A DNA stretch of 64,000 nt from Serratia sarumanii (lineage in GTDB: Bacteria; Pseudomonadota; Gammaproteobacteria; Enterobacterales; Enterobacteriaceae): the NCBI RefSeq assembly GCF_029962605.1, contig NZ_CP124750.1, positions 2,976,001 to 3,040,000 on the forward strand, read 5' to 3'. Every line of letters begins with the position of its first letter. Position 1 is the first letter of the stretch. Of the stretch, positions 38,544 to 47,219 are shown piece by piece. The notes under the pieces were generated by a model. That model did not search any database, had not been told where the DNA came from, and saw only the letters and a list, made by a program, of their open reading frames with translations. The translations under genes and the position numbers were made by a program.

Positions 38544-39299
38544 TTAACTCAATGAGAGCAGTGAGTTGGCACGCTGTTCGTTTTCATCCACGCTGTGGAT
38601 GACCTTCATTTGCATTTCAAAACGGCGGGCGTTGGCGATCATGTCGACCATGGTCTCCATCGGCTTGACGTTGCTGCCCTCCAGCACGCCCGGCATCACC
38701 CGCACCTGCGGATCGTTTTGCAACTGATTGCCGCGCTGCTGTTGGGTTTCCGGCGTCAGGCGGAACAGCCCGTCGTCACCGCGCATCACTTCGCGCGCAT
38801 CGGCCTTCACCAGCTTCAGGCGGCCGATCTGCGCGATGGTGTTCGGCGGATCGCCGGCGTTCAGCGCCGAAATGGTGCCGTCGGCCGCGATGGTGATCTC
38901 CGCCGACGGCGGCACCTCGATCGGGCCGCCGTCGCCCATCACCGGCAGCCCCTGCACCGTCAACTGCCCGGTGGAGGAGATCTGAATGTTGCCGTTGCGG
39001 GTATAGGCTTCACCGCCGCCCGGCAGGCTCACCGCCAGGAAACCGTCCTGCTGCAGCGCCACGTCCAGCGGGCGCGCGGTGTAGTTAAGCGCCCCCTGGC
39101 TCATGTCGGCGCCCGGCGTCGACGCGGTCACCAAGGTGCGCGTCGCCAGGCTCGGCCCGTCGACCGGCACCGCGCGCAATGCGGCGAGCTGGGCGCGAAA
39201 GCCCGGCGTCGACGCGTTGGCCAGGTTGTTGGCGGTAATGGACTGCTGCTCCAGCGTTTGGCGCGCCGCGCCCATCGCGGTATAAATCGCGTGATCCAT
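38544..39299 (-). CDS. flgF: Proximal rod protein FlgF
   Basis: Proximal rod subunit of 251 aa. It has the N-terminal motif QQSITANNLANASTPGFRAQ and a C-terminus with VKPMETMVDMIANARRFEMQMKVIHSVDENEQRANSLLSLS, matching FlgF. Located between flgE and flgG, with 12- and 18-base gaps. Confidence 0.96.
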   Translation of the reverse strand: MDHAIYTAMGAARQTLEQQSITANNLANASTPGFRAQLAALRAVPVDGPSLATRTLVTASTPGADMSQGALNYTARPLDVALQQDGFLAVSLPGGGEAYTRNGNIQISSTGQLTVQGLPVMGDGGPIEVPPSAEITIAADGTISALNAGDPPNTIAQIGRLKLVKADAREVMRGDDGLFRLTPETQQQRGNQLQNDPQVRVMPGVLEGSNVKPMETMVDMIANARRFEMQMKVIHSVDENEQRANSLLSLS

Positions 39300-39311
39300 G
39301 ACTCGGCCCTA

Positions 39312-40535
39312 TTAGCGCAGGCTAACCAGCGTCTGCAGGATGGAGTCCTGCGTCTTGATGGTCTGGGCGTTGGACTGGTAGTTACGCTGCGCGACGATCA
39401 TGTTCACCAGCTCCTGGCTCAGATCGACGTTGGAAGATTCCAGCGCGCCGCTGGTCAGCTTACCGAAGCCGCCACCGCCCGACAGACCGACGCGCGGCTG
39501 ACCGGACGCGCCGGTTTCCTGCCAAACGTTATCGCCCTGCGACGCCAGCCCTTCCGGGTTGGAGAAGTTGGCCATGACGATCTGGCCCAGCACCTGGGTC
39601 TGCTGGTTGGAGTAGATGCCCACGACGGTGCCGTCGTTGTTGATTTGGAAGTTGGTGTATTCACCGGCGGCATAGCCGTCCTGCGCCACTTTGCTCACCG
39701 AGTCGCTGCCCACGTTCTGCTGCATGCTGCCGGCGAAGCTCAGGGTGAAGTTTTGCGCCGGTGCGCCGTCTTTGGCAGTCATCGGGATCACCATGCTGAA
39801 CTCGCCCGGCGCGCCGTTGGTGCTGGTGGTTTTCACCAGGTTGCCGCTGGTGCTGAACTCCATGGTGCCGGCGTTCACTGGCGCGGCGCTGCCATCCTGG
39901 GTATAGACCTGCCACTTGTTGTCGTCGGTCTTGACGAAGTAGGCGTTGATGTTGTGCGCGTTGCCCAGCGAGTCGTAAGCGGTGATGGTGTTAACGTAGT
40001 TGTAGCTGTCCTGTTTGGTCGGATCGAAGGTCTTGTTCTCCGGCACCTTATGGGTGGACTTCAGGTTGGTCACCATCTCGCCGGAAGTGGACGCCTTGGC
40101 ATTCATCATGCCTTCAGGAATGCTCAGCGGCACCGGGTTGGCGCCCTGCTGGATGGTCGGCGGGGAACCGGCCGCCGGATAACCGGTCAGCTGCAGGCCC
40201 TGCATGTTGGTCAGGTTACGGTTCTCGTCCAGCTTGAACTGGCCGTTGCGGGTATAGAAGATGCCGCCGTCTTTATCCTGCATGCGGAAGAAGCCGTTGC
40301 CGTTGATGGCGATATCCAGCGCACGGCTGGTGCCGGTGGTGGTGCCGCCCTTGAAGTTCTGGGTGATGCCGGACACCTTGACGCCCAGCCCAACCTGCGA
40401 ACCGGCGAACATGTCGGCGAAGGAGACGCTGCCGGATTTGAAGCCCGCGGTCGCGGAGTTGGCGATGTTGTTACCGATCACGTCCAGATTGGTTGCTGCC
40501 GCGTTCAAGCCGCTGACTGCCTGAGAAAAGGCCAT
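39312..40535 (-). CDS. flgE: Flagellar hook protein FlgE
   Basis: Subunit of the curved hook that joins rod and filament. It is 407 aa. The N-terminal motif AFSQAVSGLNAAATNLDVIGNNIANSATAGFKSG and the C-terminal SNVDLSQELVNMIVAQRNYQSNAQTIKTQDSILQTLVSLR are diagnostic. The middle surface domain is less conserved. It follows flgD after 54 bases. Confidence 0.97.
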   Translation of the reverse strand: MAFSQAVSGLNAAATNLDVIGNNIANSATAGFKSGSVSFADMFAGSQVGLGVKVSGITQNFKGGTTTGTSRALDIAINGNGFFRMQDKDGGIFYTRNGQFKLDENRNLTNMQGLQLTGYPAAGSPPTIQQGANPVPLSIPEGMMNAKASTSGEMVTNLKSTHKVPENKTFDPTKQDSYNYVNTITAYDSLGNAHNINAYFVKTDDNKWQVYTQDGSAAPVNAGTMEFSTSGNLVKTTSTNGAPGEFSMVIPMTAKDGAPAQNFTLSFAGSMQQNVGSDSVSKVAQDGYAAGEYTNFQINNDGTVVGIYSNQQTQVLGQIVMANFSNPEGLASQGDNVWQETGASGQPRVGLSGGGGFGKLTSGALESSNVDLSQELVNMIVAQRNYQSNAQTIKTQDSILQTLVSLR

Positions 40536-40589
40536 GTTATTCTCCGAATAGTGGTCAGGCTATCGTCCGATTGAGCCTGATGCTTAGGG

Positions 40590-41267
40590 TTATAAGATCT
40601 GTCGCACGTCTTCCAGGGTGGCGTTGCCCGCCAGGCCGAGATCCAATTTGGCGCCGTTGCCGTCGCGGATCACGCCGTTGACCAGCCCGAAGTGCAGGCT
40701 GCGCGCCACCAGCTGCTCGCCGTTGCCTTTGGCGTTAACCGCCACTTTGTAGGCGCCGTCAGGCGCGGTGGTGCCGTCATCCAGCGAACCGTCCCAGGTG
40801 AAGGCGTGTACGCCGGCGGTCAGGCCGCCGATTTCGATGGTGCGCACCACCTGCCCGCTGGCGTTGGTGATGGTGGCGGTCACCTGATCGGCGGCGCGCT
40901 CCAGTTCCACGCCGAACGGCGTGGTGCTGACCTTGCCGTCCTTGCTGCCGACCAGAATGTTGTTGCCCGGCACCATTACGCCGTGACCGATCAGCGCAGT
41001 CGCCTGCAGCGACTGATTGCTGTTGATCTGGCCGGAGATCGACCCCAGCGTGGTGTTGAGCTTTTCGATGCCCTGAACGGTGTTGATCTGCGCCAGCTGC
41101 GAAGTCAGTTCGTTGTTCTGCATCGGATTGGTCGGATCCTGGTTTTTCAACTGCGCCACCAGCAGCGTCAGGAAGCTGTTGTGCAGATCCTGGCTGTTGG
41201 TATTTTTGCTGTTGTTACCGATGACGGTGTTGTCCAACGACTCGTTGGTGGTTGCGGCGATAGCCAT
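40590..41267 (-). CDS. flgD: Hook cap and assembly protein FlgD
   Basis: Exported scaffold that caps the growing hook and is replaced by FlgK. It is 225 aa. The conserved N-terminal segment is NSFLTLLVAQLKNQDPTNPMQNNELTSQLAQINTVQGIEKLN (about 28-70), followed by Ig-like domains (FTWDGSLDDGTTAPDGAYKV). It lies 12 bases after flgC. Confidence 0.96.
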   Translation of the reverse strand: MAIAATTNESLDNTVIGNNSKNTNSQDLHNSFLTLLVAQLKNQDPTNPMQNNELTSQLAQINTVQGIEKLNTTLGSISGQINSNQSLQATALIGHGVMVPGNNILVGSKDGKVSTTPFGVELERAADQVTATITNASGQVVRTIEIGGLTAGVHAFTWDGSLDDGTTAPDGAYKVAVNAKGNGEQLVARSLHFGLVNGVIRDGNGAKLDLGLAGNATLEDVRQIL

Positions 41268-41279
41268 GGGAACCTCCGG

Positions 41280-41684
41280 TTACTGACCCAGCGTCAGGGT
41301 TTTCATCATCATCGACTTGGTGGTGTTGAGCACCTCGACGTTGGCCTGGTAGCTGCGGGAAGCGGAGATGGTGTTGACCATTTCCCCCACCACGTCGACG
41401 TTCGGCATGCGCACGTAGCCCTTGGCGTCCGCCAGCGGGTTGCCCGGCTGATACACCAGACGTTCGGGCGCCGGATCGTCCACCACCTGGGCGACGCGCA
41501 CGCCGCCGGTCGGCTGCCCGGGCGCCGCCGCGACCTGGAACACCACCTGCTTGGCGCGGTAAGGCTCGCCGTCCGGGCCAGTCACGCTGTCGGCGTTGGC
41601 CATGTTGCTGGCGCTGACGTTCATGCGCTGGGATTGCGCCGATAGCGCCGAGCCGGAGATATCAAAAATGTTCAGTAAAGACAT
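41280..41684 (-). CDS. flgC: Proximal rod protein FlgC
   Basis: Rod subunit of 134 aa. N-terminal motif [37 protein letters not shown]-terminal [32 protein letters not shown]. Five bases separate it from flgB. Confidence 0.96.
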   Translation of the reverse strand: MSLLNIFDISGSALSAQSQRMNVSASNMANADSVTGPDGEPYRAKQVVFQVAAAPGQPTGGVRVAQVVDDPAPERLVYQPGNPLADAKGYVRMPNVDVVGEMVNTISASRSYQANVEVLNTTKSMMMKTLTLGQ

Positions 41685-41689
41685 GCGCC

Positions 41690-42103
41690 TTATCCTTGTT
41701 GCAGCACGGACATCATCCCTTTGATCTGCCCGTTGAGCAGCGTCAGGTCGGTCTGATATTTCAGGCTGTTATCGGCAAAGTTGGTGCGTTCGCGATCCAT
41801 GTCCACCGTGTTGCCGTCCATCGATGGCTGGTCCGGCACCCGGTACAACAGATCGAGCTGCGGCGGCTGCAGGGTCTGCGCCGGGATGTGGCGCGCCGCC
41901 GTCAGGTTCAGCGACATGCCGTTGCCGTTGACTCGCCCTTGTTCCAGCACTTTGTTCAATTGGCTGGCGAAATCGATATCCCGCGCCTGATAACCCGGCG
42001 TATCTGCGTTGGCGATATTGGCGGCCAGAATTTCCTGCCGCTGGGCGCGCAAGTTCAGCGCCTCTTGGCCAAAGCGCAGAGCCGCGTCCAGTTTGTCGAG
42101 CAT
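41690..42103 (-). CDS. flgB: Proximal rod protein FlgB
   Basis: Rod subunit of 137 aa and first gene of the long flgBCDEFGHIJ operon. N-terminal motif [33 protein letters not shown]-terminal [26 protein letters not shown]. It diverges from flgA across a short class 2 control region. Confidence 0.96.
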   Translation of the reverse strand: MLDKLDAALRFGQEALNLRAQRQEILAANIANADTPGYQARDIDFASQLNKVLEQGRVNGNGMSLNLTAARHIPAQTLQPPQLDLLYRVPDQPSMDGNTVDMDRERTNFADNSLKYQTDLTLLNGQIKGMMSVLQQG

Positions 42104-42257
42104 GCTCCCTCCGCGAGGTTAGAATTTGGAGTCGACAGCATAAACGCCCCCTGCGCCACCCTATCGCGGGAATAAACGCAAAATGGGGCGCTATTTATCT
42201 GCTTAGCCTGCGCGCGCTGCGGGTACACTTACGCGTATCCCGATGAGGCTTGAGAAG
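42104..42257. promoter_or_regulatory. flgA-flgB divergent class 2 control region
   Basis: About 150 bp expected to bind FlhD4C2. CGCTATTT (42189-42196) is the complement of AAATAGCG, close to the published FlhDC half-box. An inverted AATAAACG lies nine bases to its left, at about 42172-42179. The match is partial and the assignment is inferred from position. Confidence 0.5.
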
Positions 42258-42917
42258 ATGACGATGAAAGGTAAAATGCTGCTGCTTATCGGCCTGCTGT
42301 GCAGTCTGAACGCGCGCGCCGACGATCTGGCGACGCAAATCGAAAGCTTCATCCAAGGCAAGTTCAGCGGCGAACCGGTGCAGGTGAAAGTGCGGGTGCG
42401 CACGCCGCCGGCCCAGTGGCCCGCCTGCGAACTGCCGCAGCTGTCGCTGCCGCCCAACGCGCGGATCGGCGGCAACGTCAGCATTTCGGCGCGCTGTGGC
42501 CAGGAGCGGCGTTTTATCCAGACGCAGGTGCAGGTGTTCGGCCGCTATCTGGTTTCGGCGCGCGGCATCAGCGCCGGCAGCCGGTTGACCGCGGCGGATC
42601 TGACGTTGAAAGAAGGCCGGCTCGATACCCTGCCGCCGCGCGCGCTGACCGAAGCGGGCAAAGCGTTGGGCGCCGTCAGCCTGCGCAACATCAGCCCCGG
42701 CCAACCGCTGACCCTCGCCATGCTGCGCCGGGCCTGGATTATCAAGGCCGGGCAATCGGTACAGGTCAACGCGCAGGGCGAAGGATTCAACATCAGCGGT
42801 GCGGGCAAGGCGATGAACAACGCCGCCGCCGAAGACAGCGTGCGGGTGCGCATGGCGTCCGGGCAGATCGTCAGCGGCGTGGTCGGAGACGACGGCGCGA
42901 TCCGCATTACGTTATAA
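42258..42917 (+). CDS. flgA: P-ring assembly chaperone FlgA
   Basis: Periplasmic chaperone that helps FlgI form the P ring. From the ATG at 42258 it is 219 aa, the same as E. coli. The signal peptide ends near LNARA (residue 21), and the SAF-type domain includes RGISAGSRLTAADLTLKEGRLDTLPPR and RMASGQIVSGVVGDDGAIRITL. In-frame ATGs also occur at 42243 and 42264; the chosen one has GAGG and GAGAAG upstream. It diverges from flgB. Confidence 0.94.
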   Translation: MTMKGKMLLLIGLLCSLNARADDLATQIESFIQGKFSGEPVQVKVRVRTPPAQWPACELPQLSLPPNARIGGNVSISARCGQERRFIQTQVQVFGRYLVSARGISAGSRLTAADLTLKEGRLDTLPPRALTEAGKALGAVSLRNISPGQPLTLAMLRRAWIIKAGQSVQVNAQGEGFNISGAGKAMNNAAAEDSVRVRMASGQIVSGVVGDDGAIRITL

Positions 42918-42922
42918 AAAAG

Positions 42923-42949
42923 TAAAGGTTCCGCAAACCTTGCCGATAA
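42923..42949 (+). promoter_or_regulatory. Sigma-28 promoter of flgMN
   Basis: TAAA (42923-42926), 15 bases, GCCGATAA (42942-42949): an exact FliA consensus beginning five bases after the flgA stop. It lets FliA drive its own anti-sigma gene, in addition to read-through from flgA. Confidence 0.92.
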
Positions 42950-43046
42950 GACAAATCAAGCAGCATTTTATCGGCCAGCAGGGCCGCAACACTTTCATTG
43001 CAGCGTCGTCGCCCGAGAGCGGTCACGGCGTAAACGGAGATGGACC

Positions 43047-43358
43047 ATGAGTATCGATCGCACCCAGCGGTTACAGCCGGTTTCCACTGTGCAACCGCGT
43101 GAAACCCCGGCCGACAACCCGCTCCAACCGCGTAAGACCGCCGTGGCCGAAACGGCCGTCAGCGGCACGCAGGTCAAGCTGAGCGAGGCGCAGGCGCGCC
43201 TGATGCAGCCGGGCACCCAGGATATCGATATGGGCCGGGTCGAGGCCATCAAGCAGGCGATCCGCAGCGGCGAACTGAAGATGGACGCCGGCAAAATCGC
43301 CGACGCGCTGCTGCAAGACGCGCAGAGCGACATTCAATGGATCGCCGGGCGCGACTGA
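43047..43358 (+). CDS. flgM: Anti-sigma-28 factor FlgM
   Basis: Binds and inhibits FliA until the hook is finished, then leaves through the export channel. It is 103 aa. The N-terminal export/flexible half is [19 protein letters not shown]. The C-terminal FliA-binding half (about 55-103) includes [40 protein letters not shown] precedes the ATG. Co-transcribed with flgN, 40 bases downstream. Confidence 0.96.
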   Translation: MSIDRTQRLQPVSTVQPRETPADNPLQPRKTAVAETAVSGTQVKLSEAQARLMQPGTQDIDMGRVEAIKQAIRSGELKMDAGKIADALLQDAQSDIQWIAGRD

Positions 43359-43398
43359 CGGCGCGGCGGCGAGTAGCGGTAAAGGATAAGTCATCACT

Positions 43399-43833
43399 AT
43401 GGAAAACCTGGCACAACTGCTGGATAAACTGTTGGAAACGCTGCAGGCGCTCAATGGCGTGCTGGAGGAAGAGCACGACTTGCTGTGTTCCGGCCAGTTG
43501 CCCGGCGTGGCGCTGCAGCGCGTAACCGATGCCAAAAGCCAGCTGCTGGCGACGGTCGCCTACCTCGAGCAACAGCGCCTGGGGCAGGAAAGAGCCTGCG
43601 GGCAACGCGCGCCCTACGCCAGCCATGCGCCCCTGGCCGATCGCTGGCAACGCGTTCAACTGCTGAGCCAAACGCTGCGCGAAAAGAATCAGCACAATGG
43701 CCTGCTGCTCAATCAGCAGATCGACCATAACGCTCAGGCGCTGGCGATCCTGAGCAAGAACAATAAATCGCTGTATGGCCCGGACGGCCAGTCGCACGCC
43801 GGCAGCCTGCTCGGCAGAAAAATCGGCGTCTGA
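43399..43833 (+). CDS. flgN: FlgK/FlgL export chaperone FlgN
   Basis: Cytoplasmic chaperone for the hook-associated proteins FlgK and FlgL; in Salmonella it also aids flgM translation. It is 144 aa, mostly helical, with LLDKLLETLQALNGVLEEEHDLL at the start and an NGLLLNQQIDHNAQALAIL segment near 100-118. The last flagellar gene before the toxin-antitoxin pair. Confidence 0.93.
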   Translation: MENLAQLLDKLLETLQALNGVLEEEHDLLCSGQLPGVALQRVTDAKSQLLATVAYLEQQRLGQERACGQRAPYASHAPLADRWQRVQLLSQTLREKNQHNGLLLNQQIDHNAQALAILSKNNKSLYGPDGQSHAGSLLGRKIGV

Positions 43834-44063
43834 CCTGACTCATTTCGCCCGGTGAACGCACCGCCGGGCGCGGGTTTCCCCGGTTATGCGCAGCCTCTCG
43901 CAATTTCTTCTTACCGCTTTCTGAATTCCCTTAACGCTATGCGCCAGGCTGCGCAGAACGGATATTTTCCTGTTCCCCATCACTCCCTATTTCGTCATCT
44001 TAGCTCGGTCGTTAAACATCTTGATCTGTACCCATAAAGGGTATATTTTCACACGGAGAGTGA
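43834..44063. promoter_or_regulatory. Promoter and operator region of the toxin-antitoxin pair
   Basis: A 230-bp gap after flgN. A perfect dyad TACCC-ATAAA-GGGTA (44029-44043) overlaps a TATATT -10-like element (44042-44047), with TTGATC at 44021-44026 as a possible but close-set -35 (15-base spacer). A dyad inside the promoter core suits autorepression by the antitoxin. No intrinsic terminator for flgMN was seen. Confidence 0.5.
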
Positions 44064-44435
44064 ATGACCGACATTTATCTCACAAAAGCCTTCCAGACAT
44101 TTGCCGGCGACGAACGCATCAGTGACGCCACGATAGTGAAAGCGGCGCGAGAGATGCAAAATCAGTTGTACGACGCCAATCTCGGTGGTTGCGTTTACAA
44201 AAAACGCATCGCCCGGATGGGGAGTGGAAAACGGCGCGGGTATCGGGTCTTAATCGCAACGGCAGATGAAGGCAGGATCTTTTTCATGTATGGCTTTGCC
44301 AAAAACGAAAGAGACAACATCAATCAGGATGAGTTAATTTCCTGGCGGCATTTGGCGGCGCTGTATCTGGATTATTCACCATTCAGACTGTATCAGCTGG
44401 TCAACTGCGGGGAATTAATAAGGTTACAACTATGA
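44064..44435 (+). CDS. RelE/HigB-like toxin of a type II toxin-antitoxin pair
   Basis: A 123-aa basic protein (MTDIYLTKAFQTFA...) with the segment CVYKKRIARMGSGKRRGYRVLIATADEGRIFFMYGFAKNERDNI typical of RelE-superfamily toxins that cut mRNA, often at ribosomes. It has a GGAGAG ribosome site. The toxin comes first and overlaps the antitoxin start by four bases (ATGA), the HigBA-type order. Catalytic residues cannot be assigned without a structure comparison. It is not a known flagellar gene. Confidence 0.8.
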   Translation: MTDIYLTKAFQTFAGDERISDATIVKAAREMQNQLYDANLGGCVYKKRIARMGSGKRRGYRVLIATADEGRIFFMYGFAKNERDNINQDELISWRHLAALYLDYSPFRLYQLVNCGELIRLQL

Positions 44436-44734
44436 GCAAGATGCTGAAATCGATCCACCAGGAAGTTCAGGGCCTGCACCGCGCCGGTTTCGTCGACGAC
44501 GTGACCATGCGCACCTTCGACATGCTGTGCCTGCGGCCGGTAAAACAGTTCGGGCCGGCCGAGATCCGCGCATTGCGCGAACGCGAAAACGTCAGTCAGC
44601 CGGTGTTTGCGCTGTATCTCAACGTCAGCAAAAAGGCGGTGCAGAAATGGGAGCGCGGCGAAGCGCAACCGAACTCCGCCGCGATGAAGCTGTTGACGCT
44701 GGTGGAACGCAACGGCCTGCAAATTCTGGCCTGA
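44432..44734 (+). CDS. XRE-family (HigA/NadS-like) antitoxin
   Basis: A 100-aa protein with an N-terminal segment likely to bind the toxin and a helix-turn-helix at about 47-80 (EIRALRERENVSQPVFALYLNVSKKAVQKWERGEAQP). This type of antitoxin neutralises its toxin and represses the shared promoter. It ends two bases before the convergent flhE gene begins, so it is packed tightly against the flhBAE operon. Confidence 0.85.
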   Translation: MSKMLKSIHQEVQGLHRAGFVDDVTMRTFDMLCLRPVKQFGPAEIRALRERENVSQPVFALYLNVSKKAVQKWERGEAQPNSAAMKLLTLVERNGLQILA

Positions 44735-44736
44735 TC

Positions 44737-45141
44737 CTACTGATAATTGACGATCACCTGATTGCCAATCACCCGCAGCGGCGGGTTCAGCCCGCCTTGC
44801 GACTGCACGTAATAGACAAAGCGCAATTCCGCATTGGCCGGTTCGCCCTGCAAACCGTTGCTGCTGCCGCTGCCGCCGCCGAGCGCAATGCAACGGTTTA
44901 CCGTGCAGAGCTGGGCCTGCAGCCCGGCCGGCTCCGGCCCCAGCAAACGGTAGCGCCAGCTGACGCGGGTGATGCGCGCATTGGCGTCCGGCAGCGCGTT
45001 CGGCGGCCGCAAACCGGCGGACTCATCGCGCATGCCGCCCTGTTCCAACGTCACGCCCGCCCCTTCGGCCACCCAAGAGCCGGACACCGCGCCGGCAGTC
45101 AACGGGGCCAGCAAACACAGCACGAACAGACAGCGTTTCAT
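44737..45141 (-). CDS. flhE: Flagellar periplasmic protein FlhE
   Basis: Periplasmic protein whose loss in Salmonella disturbs export-gate gating and proton leakage. It is 134 aa with a signal peptide to about residue 18 (LTAGA). The body shares WRYRLLGPEPAGLQAQLC, two cysteines and the C-terminal NQVIVNY with E. coli. It is the last gene of flhBAE and its start overlaps the flhA stop (TGATG). It is convergent with the toxin-antitoxin pair. Confidence 0.94.
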   Translation of the reverse strand: MKRCLFVLCLLAPLTAGAVSGSWVAEGAGVTLEQGGMRDESAGLRPPNALPDANARITRVSWRYRLLGPEPAGLQAQLCTVNRCIALGGGSGSSNGLQGEPANAELRFVYYVQSQGGLNPPLRVIGNQVIVNYQ

Positions 45142-47219
45142 CAGGCGGCTCCGATGGTCGAGGTCATGCGAATCTGGCGATCGTCGTTGATCTCGAGGTT
45201 GGACAGCACCACGAGCTGCGGCAGGCTGCGACGCAGGAAGCGCGCCAGTAAAGGCCGCAGCGCATGGTTAACCAACAGCACCGGCGGCGCGCTGAGCATC
45301 TCTTGCCGCTGCAGCGCCTGGCGCGCCTGTTCCAGCAGGCGATCGGCCAGCCCCGGCTCCAGACCGCCGCCGCCCTGCAACGCCTGCAGCAACAGACGCT
45401 CCAGTTGGGTATCCAGACCGATGACCTGAATCTCGCCGTTGCCCGGGAACCACTGCTGCGTGATCGCCCGGCCCAGCGCCACCCGCACCACGGTGGTCAG
45501 TTCATAAGGATCGCTCTGCGCCGGAGCGTGCTCCGCCAACGTTTCGACAATGGTGCGCATATCGCGGATAGAGACGCGCTCGGCCAGCAGGTTTTGCAGC
45601 ACCTTGTGCAGCGTGGTCAGTGATACCACGCCCGGCACGAAGTCTTCGGTCAGCTTCGGCATCTCCTGCGACACGCGATCCAGCAACTGTTGGGTTTCCT
45701 GGCGGCCAAACAGCTCGCTGGCGAACTGGCCGATCAGGTGATTGAGGTGTGTCGCCACCACGGTGCTGGCTTCCACCACGGTAAAGCCCTGGATCTGCGC
45801 CTGCTCGCGCAAGGCACTGTCGATCCACACCGCCTCGAGCCCAAAGGCCGGATCGACGGTTTTGTCTCCCGCCAGCTCGCCCACGGCATTGCCGGGGTTG
45901 ATCGCCAGCCAGCGGCCCGGCTGCGCTTCACCGCTGCCGATTTCGACGCCTTTCATCAGGATGCGGTAGCTGGCAGGCGGCAGTTCCAGGTTGTCGCGAA
46001 TGTGTACCACCGGCGGCAGATAACCCATGTCCTGCGCGAATTTCTTGCGGATCCCGCGGATACGGCCCAGCAGCTCGCCGTTCTGTTGAAAATCGACCAT
46101 CGGAATCAGCCGATAGCCTACTTCCATCCCCAGCGGATCTTCCAACTGCACGTCGGCCCAGCTGGCTTCGGCGGCCTGCGGGTTGTCCGGCACCACTGGC
46201 TCTTCAACCGCTCTCGGCGCCTGTTGTTCACGGCCGCGCAGCCACCAGGCCAAGCCCAGCAAAGCGGCGGTAAACAGCAGGAACACCAGGTTCGGCATGC
46301 CCGGCACCAGGCCCAACAGCCCGAGCACCCCGGCGCTCAACAGCATCACGCGCGGATTGTTGAACAGCTGGCCCACCATCTGCTCGCCGACGTCCTGATC
46401 GGTCGCGACGCGGGTGACGATAACGCCGGCGGCGGTGGAGATCACCAGCGCCGGGATCTGCGCCACCAGGCCGTCGCCGATGGTCAGCAGCGTATAGCTT
46501 TCCGCCGCCGCCCCCAGCTCCATGCCGTGTTGCACCACGCCGACCAACAGGCCGCCGACCACGTTCAGCACCATGATCATCAGGCCGGCGATGGCGTCGC
46601 CGCGCACGAATTTACTGGCGCCGTCCATCGAGCCGTAGAAATCGGCCTCCTGGGTGACTTCGGCGCGGCGTTTCTTCGCTTCGTCCTCGCCGATCAACCC
46701 GGCGTTCAGGTCTGCGTCGATCGCCATCTGCTTACCCGGCATGCCGTCCAGCACGAAGCGCGCGCCCACTTCGGCGATACGCCCCGCCCCCTTGGTGATC
46801 ACCATAAAGTTGATCAACACCAGGATGATGAACACCACGATACCGATGGCGAAGTTGCCGCCCACCAGGAAGTGGCCGAAGGCCTCCACCACACGGCCGG
46901 CGGCGGCGGAACCGGTGTGCCCTTCCAGCAGGATGATGCGCGTCGACGCGACGTTGAGCGACAAACGCAGCAGCGTGGAGAACAGCAGAATGGTCGGGAA
47001 GGCGGCGAATTCGAGCGTGCGCTGGGTGAACATCGCCACCAGCAGCACCATGATCGACAGCGCGATGTTGAAGGTAAACAGCAGGTCGAGGATAAACGCC
47101 GGCAACGGCAGCACCATCATCGACAGGATCAGCAGGATCAACACCGGGCCGGCCAACACCTGCCACTGCGTATCTTTAAAATTGCCCGGCAAACGAAGCA
47201 GGGAGGCCAAATTAGCCAT
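45141..47219 (-). CDS. flhA: Flagellar export gate protein FlhA
   Basis: Large export-gate protein. Its eight N-terminal transmembrane helices conduct protons and its cytoplasmic ring (about 350-692) docks substrates and chaperones. From the ATG at 47219 it is 692 aa, the same as E. coli; upstream codons in frame are not conserved. Signature segments include GARFVLDGMPGKQMAIDADLNAGLI and the conserved DVVIVTRVATD-type region. It overlaps flhB by eight bases. Confidence 0.97.
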   Translation of the reverse strand: MANLASLLRLPGNFKDTQWQVLAGPVLILLILSMMVLPLPAFILDLLFTFNIALSIMVLLVAMFTQRTLEFAAFPTILLFSTLLRLSLNVASTRIILLEGHTGSAAAGRVVEAFGHFLVGGNFAIGIVVFIILVLINFMVITKGAGRIAEVGARFVLDGMPGKQMAIDADLNAGLIGEDEAKKRRAEVTQEADFYGSMDGASKFVRGDAIAGLMIMVLNVVGGLLVGVVQHGMELGAAAESYTLLTIGDGLVAQIPALVISTAAGVIVTRVATDQDVGEQMVGQLFNNPRVMLLSAGVLGLLGLVPGMPNLVFLLFTAALLGLAWWLRGREQQAPRAVEEPVVPDNPQAAEASWADVQLEDPLGMEVGYRLIPMVDFQQNGELLGRIRGIRKKFAQDMGYLPPVVHIRDNLELPPASYRILMKGVEIGSGEAQPGRWLAINPGNAVGELAGDKTVDPAFGLEAVWIDSALREQAQIQGFTVVEASTVVATHLNHLIGQFASELFGRQETQQLLDRVSQEMPKLTEDFVPGVVSLTTLHKVLQNLLAERVSIRDMRTIVETLAEHAPAQSDPYELTTVVRVALGRAITQQWFPGNGEIQVIGLDTQLERLLLQALQGGGGLEPGLADRLLEQARQALQRQEMLSAPPVLLVNHALRPLLARFLRRSLPQLVVLSNLEINDDRQIRMTSTIGAA

